Shown piece after piece: positions 50,421-62,095 of a stretch of DNA of 64,000 nucleotides. Positions within the stretch are counted from its first letter, which is position 1. Each line of letters opens with the position of its first letter. The position numbers and the translations under genes are program-made. Source of the DNA: Paragordius varius (taxonomy: Eukaryota > Nematomorpha); NCBI GenBank assembly GCA_964247055.1, contig OZ176052.1, positions 744,001 through 808,000 on the forward strand, written 5' to 3'. A model generated the notes under the pieces. The model did not search any database. It worked only from the letters and a program-made list of their open reading frames with translations, and was not told the DNA's origin.

Positions 50421-52011
50421 TTGGCAATAGATTATGGTGGAAAGATATGTTATGTGGTAGTAATTGAAATGAAGGTAAAAATATTAAAATAAAAAAATAT
50501 ATGCAATTTATACTGGTAGCAAGGGTTTTTCAAAAAAATGTGTAAAATTAGTTAACATTTTATTATCTTTTTTATACATCTATAAAGGATTTTTAACATT
50601 TATACCTTCCTATAATATTGGATCATAATTAACTATCTTTTGTAAATCATAATGTTTGTAAAATTTCGCCCTCCCAAATTTTGTCGCTAATAGTAATATA
50701 AATTTATGTTAGGGTATAAAAAAATCGGTATAAAAATATGTTTTTATAGATAAATGTATAATTTTCATGGTGCTTGTGATTTTAAGCTGTGTGAATTGAC
50801 CTTTTTTAGCAATTTCTCCCTAACAATCGCAAAATTTTAGCCCATTATGTCAAATCTGAGTTGTACTATTGTTGTATGGGCGGGATTGAATCCCACTAAA
50901 ATATCCTATTATATAATCTTATATTTATGCAAACAATTTTTATATATGCTTATTACCAATCAACGGTATTTTTCAAAAATGAGTATATAAACATTTAAAA
51001 TTTAGTAAAAAATTAAGCGTAAAATGACTTTGAAGCATGGGAAAACTGTATAAACACACTTGAAATATTAAGACACCTATTATTATGGTGTTGATCTTTA
51101 TCACTAGGGAATCATGATTAAGAAATATGTTTGCCTTAATGGGTTGGTTTTTGAAAAGAACACGATCAATAATTGGCTTTTAAAAATATCTGAAAATACT
51201 TTAAAATTACGGCACGTTAATGGAAGATGGAAACATGTTAGAGTTGGGTAAGAAAATAAAAAAATAATGCGGCAACTCCGGATTATTGGCTCAAATTTAT
51301 TATGCCGGCGTATTTTTTATACAGTAGGCCTTGGCACAGGAAATAATTTAACAGAGTTCGATTTTGATATTAGACATATAAATGTAAATTTGTAAAATTG
51401 CGAATTCAACCAAATTTATGTTCTGTTATTATTTGATTCCCTTTTTTACATGATTCCACTTCAATTATTTTGTTGTAAACAAACTATTGTTTTGAAAGAT
51501 TATGGCTGAAAGTAGAATCGATGTCCTCTAAACAAAAAGCTTATATTTATGTTTTTAGATTGTACAATCCAAAATTATGATAGTCCAAAAACTGAACCAA
51601 TCACAGATATTAAAATTGATAATTAGAAATTTTCTGATTAATTTGAAAGCTTTCTTAGTCAAGTCTTTATAACCATAAACATTTATTTCCCTGCTGCATT
51701 AAATGGCGGCGAAAGTTTTTAAGGATTTTTTCCAATTTATTCTTAAGTTTTGAGCGCCTGAAAGGCTTAAGAATACATTTTTTACAATTTTACCCAATAA
51801 AATATTTAAGATACTTAAGTTGTAAATCTTTCTGAGGTACAAAACTACCACCAAAAGGTAAGAAGTGCTAAATTAATTGATCTAAACGATTAATATCCAT
51901 TTTGTTTTAGCACATAAGTTTTAGATTTGCAGTAAAAATGATTGCTTTTCCGGTTATTATTTTTAAATGGTCAGGAACCACATTCTAGTTTTACTGACGT
52001 TAAAATTTAAT
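50421..52011. other. 5' flank of the SR gene, no firm gene
   Basis: AT-rich intergenic DNA. The SR promoter must lie in the first part. One candidate exon is listed separately at 51,114. Confidence 0.4.
51114..51251 (+). other. Short protein-like ORF or candidate exon
   Basis: ATG at 51,114 opens MIKKYVCLNGLVFEKNTINN, then WLLKISENTLKLRHVNGRWK and HVRVG before TAA. A strong donor GG/gtaagaa lies at 51,247/51,248, and 'ttatcactag' just upstream could be an acceptor. The composition is protein-like. No family recognised and no partner exon found. Confidence 0.25.
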
Positions 52012-52257
52012 ATACCAGTTACATTTTAAATTTACAATTGAACAATTCAAATTCACCCCGATATATTTTCACCCTCAAACAAGTTGAATTCACCCTAAAA
52101 TAAATTGTGTGTTTTTTTAGAATAAAAATTACTTATATTTTTCCATATTAAAAAAATAAAATTTGTGTAAAATTAAAATAATACTCTTTAAGCCCAAAAA
52201 CACATAATTTATTTTTAGGGTGATTTAGAATTGTTCAAGGGGGAATTTGGTGGATAA
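52012..52257. mobile_element. MITE family B copy (degenerate)
   Basis: 'taccagttacattttaaatt' left, the shared core 'aaaataaattgtgtgttttt', and a right side with 'gaattgttcaagggggaatt'. The right TIR is eroded. Confidence 0.55.
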
Positions 52258-52589
52258 AGGGGGTATTGTGTAATCTCGCTGCCTAATTTTGGAAGAAAGT
52301 GGTTTTAGTTTTTATTTTTACTGCGTTATTATATAATAGCTTTCATTATAATATTTTAATACTTTCTATCATTAATATTTAATTAACAGGTAATACTATC
52401 TCACTTTGTATCAAAGAACATAAATTAATCATTTGTATATTAGTGTTATAAATGTCAATAAACTTAAAAAAAACTTTGCGTTATTACAACATTTATGAAA
52501 AAGTTAATTATAGCCGAAAAGTTTAAGCGAATGTTTGAAAAATACCGTTAATCTTGATTGATATGAAACTCAGAATAGTCTATTAGGGT

Positions 52590-52750
52590 ACTCCGTAAAC
52601 TTCAAGAGATTTTAGTCATGGCTTCGCACCGGACCGGCTCTATGGGGTTGGAACCAACCCGCTTCTGTTCCACTTACTATACTAAAACCACCCAAGTTCT
52701 ATATTTAAATTAGGAAAAATCAGTCTGGTTTTAGTTCCACTTCTTATATA
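52590..52750. other. GC-richer patch with short palindromes, unknown
   Basis: Against an AT-rich background, 'catggcttcgcaccggaccg' and 'ggggttggaaccaacccgct' stand out. The latter contains the palindrome GGGTTGGAACCAACCC. The 'agttccact' and 'tataagtggtgctatgag' words suggest a small element. No tRNA cloverleaf could be drawn. Confidence 0.3.
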
Positions 52751-53339
52751 AGTGGTGCTATGAGTTTTTAAAAAATATAATATATTGTTCAAAATATTAT
52801 TTATTGATTTTAGTTTCTCTAGTTATTACTAATCAAAATGGAATCACCATTATATTTGTAAAATTTGTTGTTTAAATATTATTTTATAATGATGTGATCA
52901 CATTTTCTTTTATCCAATTAAAATAATATCATAATATTAACATTGTTATTTACCTTACCTTTAACACTTGAGGAAAACCACAAAGCTAATTATTTTAGCA
53001 GATTTTTATTTATAGTTTAAGAATGTTTACTTTATTTATCAATCAATCTGGTAAAAAAATCATTTATAGCGTTCACAATTAACAATAGCGGAAAAAAACA
53101 TTATATAACAGTGGTCAAGCGGCCCTCCAGATTTTTTTAGCCACAAATTTTAAAAATATTGCAACCATGTACCATTAGCGGTATATATTACGGCTCACGG
53201 TATTGAAAGAAATTTTTCCACGCTAATTTTTATATTTTTAGATCTAAGAAGTAGTCTGACGACCGAATTGTTTGGTTCAATCATTTTAAAGAGGTTTTAT
53301 CCATAGATGTAATAATCTATATATTTATAAAAATGGAAA

Positions 53340-54430
53340 ATGCTGGCTTTGTGATCTGGTACAGGAAAAACGGTAGACCCATTCAAATCCAAACTTCGAA
53401 AAAATATAATTATTAATGAATGCCCCGACAATAGCTTCTCCCTTTTTTTTGAAATAGGCCCCCAGTTCGGGCCCACCCCGTGTGAAAAATGGGTTTTTGA
53501 GACAATTTTTCGGAGAACGTGTTGGTCCATTCAATTTTAAATATGATTTTTGTTTACTTATTTTCGATTGCGCCGAACATAGTCGAGTCACTTTTTTGAT
53601 TTAGGCCCTCTTTTTACCCGCTACCCCCGTAAAATGCCTTAGGCCCTCTTTTTACCCGCTACCCCCGTAAAATGCCATTTTTTTCAAAAAACAAAGTCCA
53701 CAAAAATAATTTTTTAAATCTATTTTCCGCCCTAGGTATGAGACCGTAAAAATTCAATATGGATTCCACGTATTCCCTGTTAAAAGGCAAAAATTTTAGT
53801 CAGGCGTTTCTTTGATGATAGCTGCTGGGTAAGGAGCTACCCGCTAAAAACTGATTTCTCATGTAACTTTGTGATCTGTTTCCGGAAAACCGGTGAACCC
53901 ATTCAAATCCAAACATAAAAAAAAAATAATATCATCAATGAATGCCCCGACAATAGCTTCGCCCTTTTTTGGAATTAGGTCCCCAGTTCGGGCCCACCCC
54001 GTGTGAAAAATGGGTTAAGTCAATTTTTTGGAGAACGTGTTGGACCATTCAATTTCAAATATGATTTTTGGTTACTTATTTTTGATCGCGCTGACCATAG
54101 TCGACTCACTTTTTTGATTTAGGCCCTCTTTTTACCCGCTCCCCCCGTAAAATGCCATTTTTTTCAAAAAAAACAAAGTCCACAAAAATTATTTTTTAAA
54201 TCTATTTTTCCCCAAGTAAACAATAAATTAGTATGAATGCACCGTTTTAAGATTCCTATGAGATCATAGCTATTAAATAATTTTTCGAAATAATCCACAT
54301 ATGTAGATCATTTTATTGTCCCTTTTTTCAAATAACCCCCTCCCCCCAAGAAGTCCGAAGGACTTCCTCGGGCTGCGTAGCAGCACGAGATTTACGCTAG
54401 TTAATATAATAAATACACTTATTAGCTACC
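53340..54430. repeat. Satellite-like tandem repeat, about 520-bp unit
   Basis: Two good units begin near 53,353 ('gatctggtacaggaaaaacg') and 53,875 ('gatctgtttccggaaaaccg') and share 'ttcaaatccaaac', 'aatgccccgacaatagctt', 'ccagttcgggcccaccccgt', 'ttaggccctctttttacccg' and 'cccccgtaaaatgccatttt'. Within the first unit a segment of about 54 bp is itself duplicated (53,603-53,673). Confidence 0.75.
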
Positions 54431-54435
54431 TTAGT

Positions 54436-55838
54436 GTTATCTAACCGAATAAATTCAGTTCATTTCAAGTAACAAAGGTTATATTATTTACATATTACAC
54501 AAATAATATAGAAAATAATACAATTCAAATAAGGGTGAAAGTTATGATATATAACCAAGGTATGTATTTCACATTTGCATGTAACACAGAAAATTATGAT
54601 ATAAAAATAAAGTATCTTTCAGATTTGCATAACATTCCTTCCCCCTTAAGAGAACCCGACCGGCTTCCGCCGAATTCTCTCGGGGTAACGACGCTCGTGC
54701 GGATTTTCATTGATATTGTCATTATTGCTATTGTTATTATTATCAATAATGTTACCATTAATATTAGTGTTATTATCGTGATCATTATCATTACTATTGT
54801 TTGAGTGACCGGTGTCGTGGGTGTGTCGACGAATCTTAGTTTGAAAGATAACATTCTATGTTATGTGTGTCGACGTGTTTCATTTGATCTCTGCCTGCCA
54901 CCCTAGACCATTCCTTTGAAACTGGTCCAGGCGCACTGATATACTATGGGCGCTGTAACGAATCTAAACAGTGTCCTTTTGTAACTGACACATCCTCTTA
55001 TTGTTGAAATCGTCGAGGTGTAGCTTTAACTCGGCCTGGGGAGGTAGGCGTCTTACCGATCATTCTTATTACAAGTTTGTCCGCGCCAATCTTACTTACC
55101 CATCCATCAATTGTTGAATGATGTGGGAGTCCTCCCCAGCCATTTGTTGATAATGATTTCAAAGTTGCTATAGATTATTAGCCCGTTCGCTTTCAGTGCA
55201 ATGGCGGTTGAACATTTTTTTGGCAGTTTGATCTACATTAGCGAAGTGGTTGGGTTTTCCGCATTTGCAATTGCGGTTCCAGGCGGGACATTTGTTTGGC
55301 CCATGAACACTCCCATAACCCTTGCGCGAATGTGTCAGAGGTTGATTGTTGTGATCGAAAAATTATTACCATTGTTCTAATTGGTATTATCATTAAATTT
55401 TTTACTGGACATGCTGGTAATATTGGCAATTGACATTGTCATGGTTGTGGAACAACTCCCCATCCGAGTTTGGAACCCGGAGGTTCCACTGTTGTGTTAG
55501 ATTAGTTGTTAGATTAGTTCGATACTCGAATTGCCACCAGTTGTTATCTTTTAATATGATGAGGAGATAATATAAGAAATGTGAAATGAACTGAACTATT
55601 TATTTGGTTTTTTTAGGGTTTATATAGTAAATTTAGTTGTACATAATTTGCATTATATCAATAAAATTTCAAGTAACAAAGGTTATATTATTTACATATT
55701 ACACAAATAATATAGAAAATAATACAATTCAAATAAGGGTGAAAGTTATGATATATAACCAAGGTATGTATTTCACATTTGCATGTAACACAGAAAATTA
55801 TGATATAAAAATAAAGTATCTTTCAGATTTGCATAACA
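54436..55838 (-). mobile_element. LTR retrotransposon fossil, Ty3/gypsy-like, internally deleted
   Basis: The element is read on the minus strand. Its 5' LTR is about 55,838-55,545 and its 3' LTR 54,634-54,436; they start TGTTATGC and end GATAACA. They share a 173-bp block with no visible difference (54,462-54,634 and 55,666-55,838), but the 5' LTR is longer by about 90 bp. A purine tract (AAGGGGGAAGGAA) precedes the 3' LTR and a TGGTGGC primer-site-like stretch follows the 5' LTR. A 5-bp target duplication CTTAG flanks both ends. The interior of about 0.9 kb has one gag-type zinc-knuckle trace (CPAWNRNCKCGKPNHF near 55,270) and no recognisable pol, so it is a broken, non-autonomous remnant. 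The identical LTR block suggests a young insertion. Confidence 0.8.
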
Positions 55839-56309
55839 CTTAGTATAATACATTTAACAAACTATTTTAATTTATAATTGTTGATGTATTGGTTTATATT
55901 ATAATTAAAATCTTAAATTTATTTAACGAAAATTCAGGAACCAAAATCCAAACTGTGTCAAATGTAAAGAACCGATTTGCGGACTTGTTTTTAACTAAGA
56001 GACTTTATGCATAATAAAAAAATATCAGGGAAACGGGTGGGATTCATTCAGATTTAAAATTGATTTTTTATTCATTAATAAATGCGCCGATTGTCGGGTT
56101 ATTCTTTTAAGACCCTCAAGTAAGCCTCATCCCGTATTATAATAGGAGTGATATAAGTTACCAAGAGTAAATTTTTGAAAAAGATTTTCACTCAAGTTAT
56201 GAGACCATAACAAGTAAATAGTGGATTCAGATATACCCTGCAAAAAAATTAGCCCAGCGCCTTTTTTAATTATCATTAACAATATAGAATATACATTTTA
56301 ACGGTTTCT

Positions 56310-56470
56310 TATCACACTATAGTTGAGCAATTCGCAAAATGGTAGAGTATGAAAAAAGAAAGGCAAAAATTATTTATTCAACATTTTGTCCTTTTTTCCA
56401 TACATTACTGTGTTGCGAATTGCCCAATTATAATGTGAAAGGAGCAACCATTAAAATGCATACTGTAAAA
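56310..56470. mobile_element. Family C inverted-repeat element
   Basis: 'cacactatagttgagcaatt' at the left and 'aattgcccaattataatgtg' at the right, followed by 'aaccattaaaatgcatactg'. The inner arms 'tagagtatgaaaaaag' and 'cttttttccatacattac' can pair. Confidence 0.65.
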
Positions 56471-57516
56471 ATAAACTGATAGAAGCATCATAATATTTGA
56501 CCAAACTATAAGACCATAATAATTCATTGAAGGTTGTAGAAAAGCAAAAACTTTTTTAGTCCAAGGCTTTTAACAGATAAGCCGCAAGGTAATATTCTAC
56601 AATCTGTAAAATGTACTACATATACATATAAGAAATAAGCTAACTTTGAGGCTAAATGCATAAATTATGAGATCATATGGGGATAAAAGTATTTCCCGAA
56701 CAAGGGTAGTTTTATCCAGCGCTTGTTTTTAAAAAACCCCTGGGTAGGCTTCCCCTGTATGTTAAATACGCCATTTAAAAAGAACGTGGCTTTAATGATT
56801 ATCGGTTCTGTGTGCACATGGATTAAATCATGGTTTCCAAATTCTTTTAGTGTTAAAGCAAAAATTAGTCTAGTGTTTTAATTGAAACCTCTAAATACGC
56901 CTCCACCAAAAAATATCGTTACTCAAATTTTACTGAAAATCAGGAATGACGGGTTTTTAATAATTTGGAAATTGTGCAGACTACTTATGAATGCGCCGAA
57001 AACCGAGCCAATTTTTTGAAGTTATCTTTTCTGTATGCCCCCTACCCCCTTTTTGCAAAATTTTAGGTATTACCTAAAGCAAAAAATTTAACCCATCGTT
57101 TTTTGATCCGCTAGGTAAAGTTGCACACTCTGTAATATACGCCCAGTGTAACGTAGCTTTGATGCAAATTTCCAACATGATAATAGAAAATTAAGAATTT
57201 TTTTTAGAATTTTTCGTAAAAAGGCGAAAATTCTATTAACAAGCAGGTTAGTAGGGGTCCACCCTCAGTTTAAAAAGCTACCGTGTAAAAATAGGGTGAT
57301 TTATTATTTTTCGCCAATAAAAATATAAAATCACTAGCGATTTTAGATGTTTCAGATATAAAAGCAAAAACTTAGGTTGAGTGCGATTTTTAATTGAGTA
57401 CGGGTAGGGCCCAACCCATTGTAAAATACGCCGCCATGAATACTGTGGTGAACCTAACATATATCGATGTAAAAATGGTGGGAGCTATTTCGGTATAAAG
57501 GCAATTTTAATATAAT

Positions 57517-57690
57517 AGAGGGGTGTCTAACCCACTATGTTTGGTGCGAAAAAGTGTTCTAAAAAATATAAATAAATCATAAATTCACGATTATTTAGAA
57601 GATATATCATCCAACATTGTGCTTAAAATGAATTAAAAAAACACAAAAATTATCAAAGCAGCTCGCAATGACATCTTTGGACGCCCCTAG
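57517..57690. mobile_element. Short hAT-type non-autonomous element
   Basis: 'gaggggtgtctaaccc' at the left faces 'tttggacgcccctag' at the right, similar to CAGGGGTGTCCAAA-type hAT ends. The internal sequence is non-coding. Confidence 0.5.
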
Positions 57691-57868
57691 TCTAACCCTT
57701 TTTTCAAAGTAGCCACTGGGTACGATTCCGCCCTAGGTAAAATAATCCACCTTATTAGAACAACATGATGAAGCAAATTTTCGGTCATTTTATAATACCA
57801 GCTTATAATAATGTTAGATGTTTCCCATATAAAAGTAACAATGTGCATTTGGGCTTTTTTAATTAGAC

Positions 57869-58190
57869 CAGGGGTGTCCAATATAAGTGACTTTGCCGGG
57901 CAATTTATTGATTCATAAAAACCGGCGGACCACATAAATTATAGAGGCATTAATAAATATTTTATTGGATTTTAAGCGAGGGACTGTTAAATGCAATCAC
58001 AATACAATAAATTTTTCTATATCTTTGCCGATGACATATACTTTATCAGAAAATATGGATAAGAAATGTAAATTTACCAAGTTGTTAGCATTTGACATAC
58101 TAAAAGTTTCAAAAATTTTCGCGAGCCATACATAATACCTTAGAGGGCCGCATCCTGAATTAAACCATGGCTGAAATCCCACCCCGTATT
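57869..58190. mobile_element. hAT-type non-autonomous element
   Basis: Begins CAGGGGTGTCCAA, followed by 'ccggcggaccacataaatta', and has 'cttagagggccgcatcctga' and 'ccacccc' at the right, the usual layout of hAT-derived MITEs. The right end is eroded. Confidence 0.5.
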
Positions 58191-58649
58191 AAATACGTAT
58201 CCGAACAAAAAATCAAGTCTATGGAGTATTTATACTTTTTTGGTTATTTCAAATTTATTTATTAACTATTCACTAATGATATTTCCGACTGAATCATAGC
58301 GACGAATACCTAATTTTCTAAAATTATCTCAGTTATTGGACTTAGTAAACGAGAAAAAAAATTAAAAAATATAATCACTTAAAAAATTTAAAGGTATTTT
58401 TAAATATCGTGCATAAAATTAACATAATAATTGGTATAATTTGTTGACAATAAATTTTAAAAAATTTAGCAAACTGGATAATTTCATTTTGATTGTGAAA
58501 TTACATTAAATTTTAACCCAAATTGGAACCGTTTCGTATTTATAAAAGTACCGCAAAACTTTTTATTAATTTAAAATTACTATTAAATTATTATTAATGT
58601 TTCTCTTCATTTTGAAAAAATATATTTGGGTATGAAGGAGAATAAACTA
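58191..58649. other. Spacer, no gene seen
   Basis: AT-rich sequence with no supported feature. Confidence 0.4.
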
Positions 58650-60895
58650 CCAGATATTTTGAACCCTGACGCAGTGTAAAATTAATTGAAGTAGACTTTA
58701 AACAATACCACATTAACTTAAACTTAGAAACAAAAGTTTAAAACTTACTAAAATATCATATAATTTTGTGTTAATTTTGAGGTCTCTTTACGATAAGATA
58801 TAGAATTATTTCTCAAAATAGGGCGATAAAAAAATCAATTCAAACTACCGAAAATTTTCAAAATAATAAAGATAATAATTTATTTTGGGGCCTCTTTTGA
58901 GGAATTCTTAAACGATCGAACATTAGTTTAGTTCTTGTGGTGGAATCTCAGAGATATAGTTCCGCCTCTGAGCATTTGGCTGCATTCATAAGCCCCCAAT
59001 TCCATGTATAATTCGAACAAAGAAAATATCAATTAATTTGTTTATTTTTTGATTTAATTTATTATCTTATATTATATATAACTTTCTTAACTAATCTCCT
59101 GATGATGCCCATGGCGAAAATTTGGATTAATAAATTATATTTTATTTTTACGTTATTTTACGACGATTTTCACATCATTTCCATTACAAACCCTCGTCCT
59201 TCACACTCAATAGGTCATTCTTAGTTTTTTACGGGAATAAAATTTATTTTTATTGAGGTAATCTAATAATACTCTATTAAACTCTACATTTTTTGTGTAC
59301 AAATACAAGATAACTTATAAATTTTTTAAGAAAAATTTTATTTTCTTTTAATTCAAAAAAGAAGTATAAAAGTCAGCGCAGTTTTATTGATCCGTACTGT
59401 ACTGCAAAAAACAGCCAATCTGGTGTTAGAAAGACCTTTAGAGGTTGCGATTTGCATAGACCATACAATACCCTAGTGTTCAATTTTAAGTTACAGTAAC
59501 GAGAGGTATTATTTAATGTGACCAGATAGGCTGTTTTTCGCAGTACAGTACTGGGTTTTCAGAAAAAAATTGCGCCTGTACTGCGCCCACTTTTGTACTG
59601 CTTTTTGAAATTAAAAAAATTTAATTTTTTATAATTAAATATTAATTACCTTTTATTTATTCAAAAAAATTATTTTAGAATTTAATATAGTACCTCTGCA
59701 AAATAACCCCATAATTTGTAAAGAAATGGTTCATTTTTAGGTAAAAAAACTAAGATTGGCCTGTTTTTAATTGGTTAATCTTTTACTCGGCAAGAAATAT
59801 ACATATAATTGGGATTTAAATCGGTAAAACCGCTTATGATTGCAGCCTTTCGCGCTAGGCGAAACTTTATCACAAAGATTCAAACTAATGGCTCTTTTAC
59901 TCAGGGCTTCCGCAAAAAGAGGTGCCTCAAAATTTAATACCAACATTAATTTATGATATTTTCATAAATGTTTGATCTTTAAAGTTCATTTTTTGACATA
60001 ATTATCAAACGGTATAGAAAATTGTATTCCCATATATTATTTAAAATTTATTATATATGGCACATGATTGCTAAATAATCTGTTTTCATATTAAAAATTA
60101 AAGTTTTTTAAGCTTTCTATACTCATTAGGTGGAAGTATGATATTTCTTAATTTTTTCCCTAAAATTTAATTTTTTTAGTTTTATTATTTTTTTCCATAA
60201 CAAATTTGAGATATTTTGTTGAGCGTACTTCAAATATTTTGAAAGAGATGGAAACGATATAACGCTTTGAGATATAATAAAACCCTTTTTAAACGATGTT
60301 ATTGGAGAATTTTAATTTAAAGGTTTGTTTGCTTGCAAATTTTGGTGAATTTATGTAAAAAAACATTAATGCTGAGTGAGAAAAACGTATAGCATTATCG
60401 AATTATATATGTGTTAAACGGCAAAATTTCGATAAAAATTAAATTTTTGAAAGTATGCACTTATTTAGAATATTTAGTTGATATCATTTAGCATATATTT
60501 AAAATTATTGCACAATGTCGGAGTTTTTGTGTTTTCTTTAAGAGAACAATCCATTAAGGCCAAAAAATTTATCTAACAATTTAAAATTTTTACAATTATT
60601 ATTTTGCTTTTTATATGCTGTTTATAGTATATTTAGTGATATGCATTTAGTAGAAAAAATTGCGCACCTTTTGCAATTTTATACGGAGCACCTACCACAA
60701 AAGTGTAAATAATTTACTTTAATAACTCGTAACGGTTAAACAAAAACACCATGATAATCCTGATATTTTCCTATCAGAATATAAATATTTTATCAGTATA
60801 TTTTTTTGAAAACTGTGTAAAATTTCACACCGATGGTGTAAAAACAGGAAATCGATGTTTTAATTTTGTACTGCGTCAGAGTTTAAAATATCTGG
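58650..60895. mobile_element. 2.2-kb element with terminal inverted repeats, non-coding
   Basis: CCAGATATTTTGAACCCTGA followed by 'cgcagtgtaaaatt' at the left matches the inverse of the right end ('aattttgtactgcgtcagag' then 'tttaaaatatctgg') over about 34 bp with four visible differences. No transposase frame of useful length is visible inside. A smaller palindrome lies within (59,394-59,550). Confidence 0.65.
59394..59550. repeat. Small foldback inside the 2.2-kb element
   Basis: 'actgtactgcaaaaaacagc' at the left is the inverse of 'ggctgtttttcgcagtacag' at the right. The region between is about 110 bp and not self-complementary. Confidence 0.6.
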
Positions 60896-60906
60896 TCACA
60901 TTAGTA

Positions 60907-61118
60907 TTATTGGCATTTCGGAATTTTTAAATGGCCAAAAATGGGAAATTTAATTTACATGTCTGATACCATAAATGAGATTTTTTTGAAAATTGTGTAT
61001 AAAAAACACAGTGTTCATTTATATATTGGTATAACGTATAAAATAAAAAATTTCATACATGGAAACGGACATGTAAATTAAAGCCCCCATTTAGCCATTT
61101 AAAATGCCGAAAGGCCTA
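60907..61118. repeat. Foldback element of about 210 bp
   Basis: 'tggcatttcggaatttttaa' and 'taatttacatgtctg' at the left are mirrored by 'acatgtaaattaaagccccc' and 'aaaatgccgaaaggcc' at the right. It lies immediately after the 2.2-kb element. Confidence 0.65.
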
Positions 61119-61345
61119 TGCTCTCGGTAATGTTAATAGATTAACGATTTTTCACAAGATATAACTAGGGTTTAAATTTTTAATTCGTTAAAATTAACTA
61201 CTGTATAATGAGTACAATTTTTCGTGGTCACACGCACTCATTAACACAAAAAATGTATGTTAAAACTAAATCAAGTGAAAAACACAGTTAATTGAAAAAT
61301 TGGTTATATTCAACATATAAATACATAATTTATTTTGATTCAAAT

Positions 61346-61632
61346 TACGTAAAAATTGAAAACGAACTAAATGTGAAAATATAAAGATAAAAATTTTTTT
61401 CAAAAGACAACCATACATTTTTAAACCTTAATTTATCCTGAAAAAACATTTAATTATAATCGTAAAATACATAGTTGAATGTGTTACCAATTTAAATTTC
61501 TAAATATTATAATTAGTAGTTTAAAACAATGATTTTATTTAAAAAAATCAAGATTAAAAGTATGATTGTCCATTTGAAAAAAATATTTGTCGTAATATTT
61601 TTACATTTTGTTCGTATAATTTCAATTTTTTG
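61346..61632. mobile_element. MITE family A copy
   Basis: 'acgtaaaaattgaaaacgaa' left and 'cgtataatttcaattttttg' right, with 'gacaaccatacatttttaaa' and 'agtatgattgtccatttgaa' as inner arms. Confidence 0.65.
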
Positions 61633-62095
61633 TAAGAATTTTATACATGTAAGTTTTATCGTGTTATATTAATCTATAATAAACATGGACAAAGTTATTG
61701 CCTAATTAAAATGGTAACAATCACTCATCGATGAGAACCAAGCGTAGTTTTATCGATAAATACGCAAATAGATGATTAATTTTTTATCATTATCAAAAAA
61801 TGTCGTAACATTTTAGTTTTTTAATAATTTTTTGGTTATACGTAACCGGGCATTATCAGCTTAGTTATATATACATAGTTTTAACGTTGCACATTAAATC
61901 AATATATTAATATTTATTTAAGGTATTATAATTATCCTTTTGCGTTATTAACTCTTAATAGTTTATGTGGAGAATAAAGTTACATTAACTGATACAGTAG
62001 CGTATGGTATAAAAAACTTGGTGAATTATTAAACAAATTCGTAATGTTAAATAAAGGAAATTGATCAATTTCAAACATTTGATGCTTTTTACCTA

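Larger units (their letters stand above)
55860..58190. repeat. Decayed satellite-like domain with inserted small elements
   Basis: Diverged units continue after the LTR element. Recurrent words are 'aatgcgccgattgtcgggtt' (56,090), 'atgaatgcgccgaaaaccga' (56,988), 'cccctaccccctttttgc' (57,038) and 'gtagggcccaacccattgta' (57,404). The spacing is irregular. Minus-strand ORFs here do not look like genes. Confidence 0.5.

Noticed and set aside
53297-53591. Minus-strand ORFs of 77 and 88 codons
   Set aside because: They lie entirely in the 520-bp satellite unit and are not maintained in the second unit.
54535-54854. ORFs on both strands at the left end of the LTR fossil
   Set aside because: They cross the LTR and a simple ATT-rich run (54,710-54,800); the isoleucine-rich translation is low complexity.
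57278-58182. Several minus-strand ORFs of 60-82 codons
   Set aside because: They span decayed satellite and hAT-type MITE sequence with no protein-like conservation.
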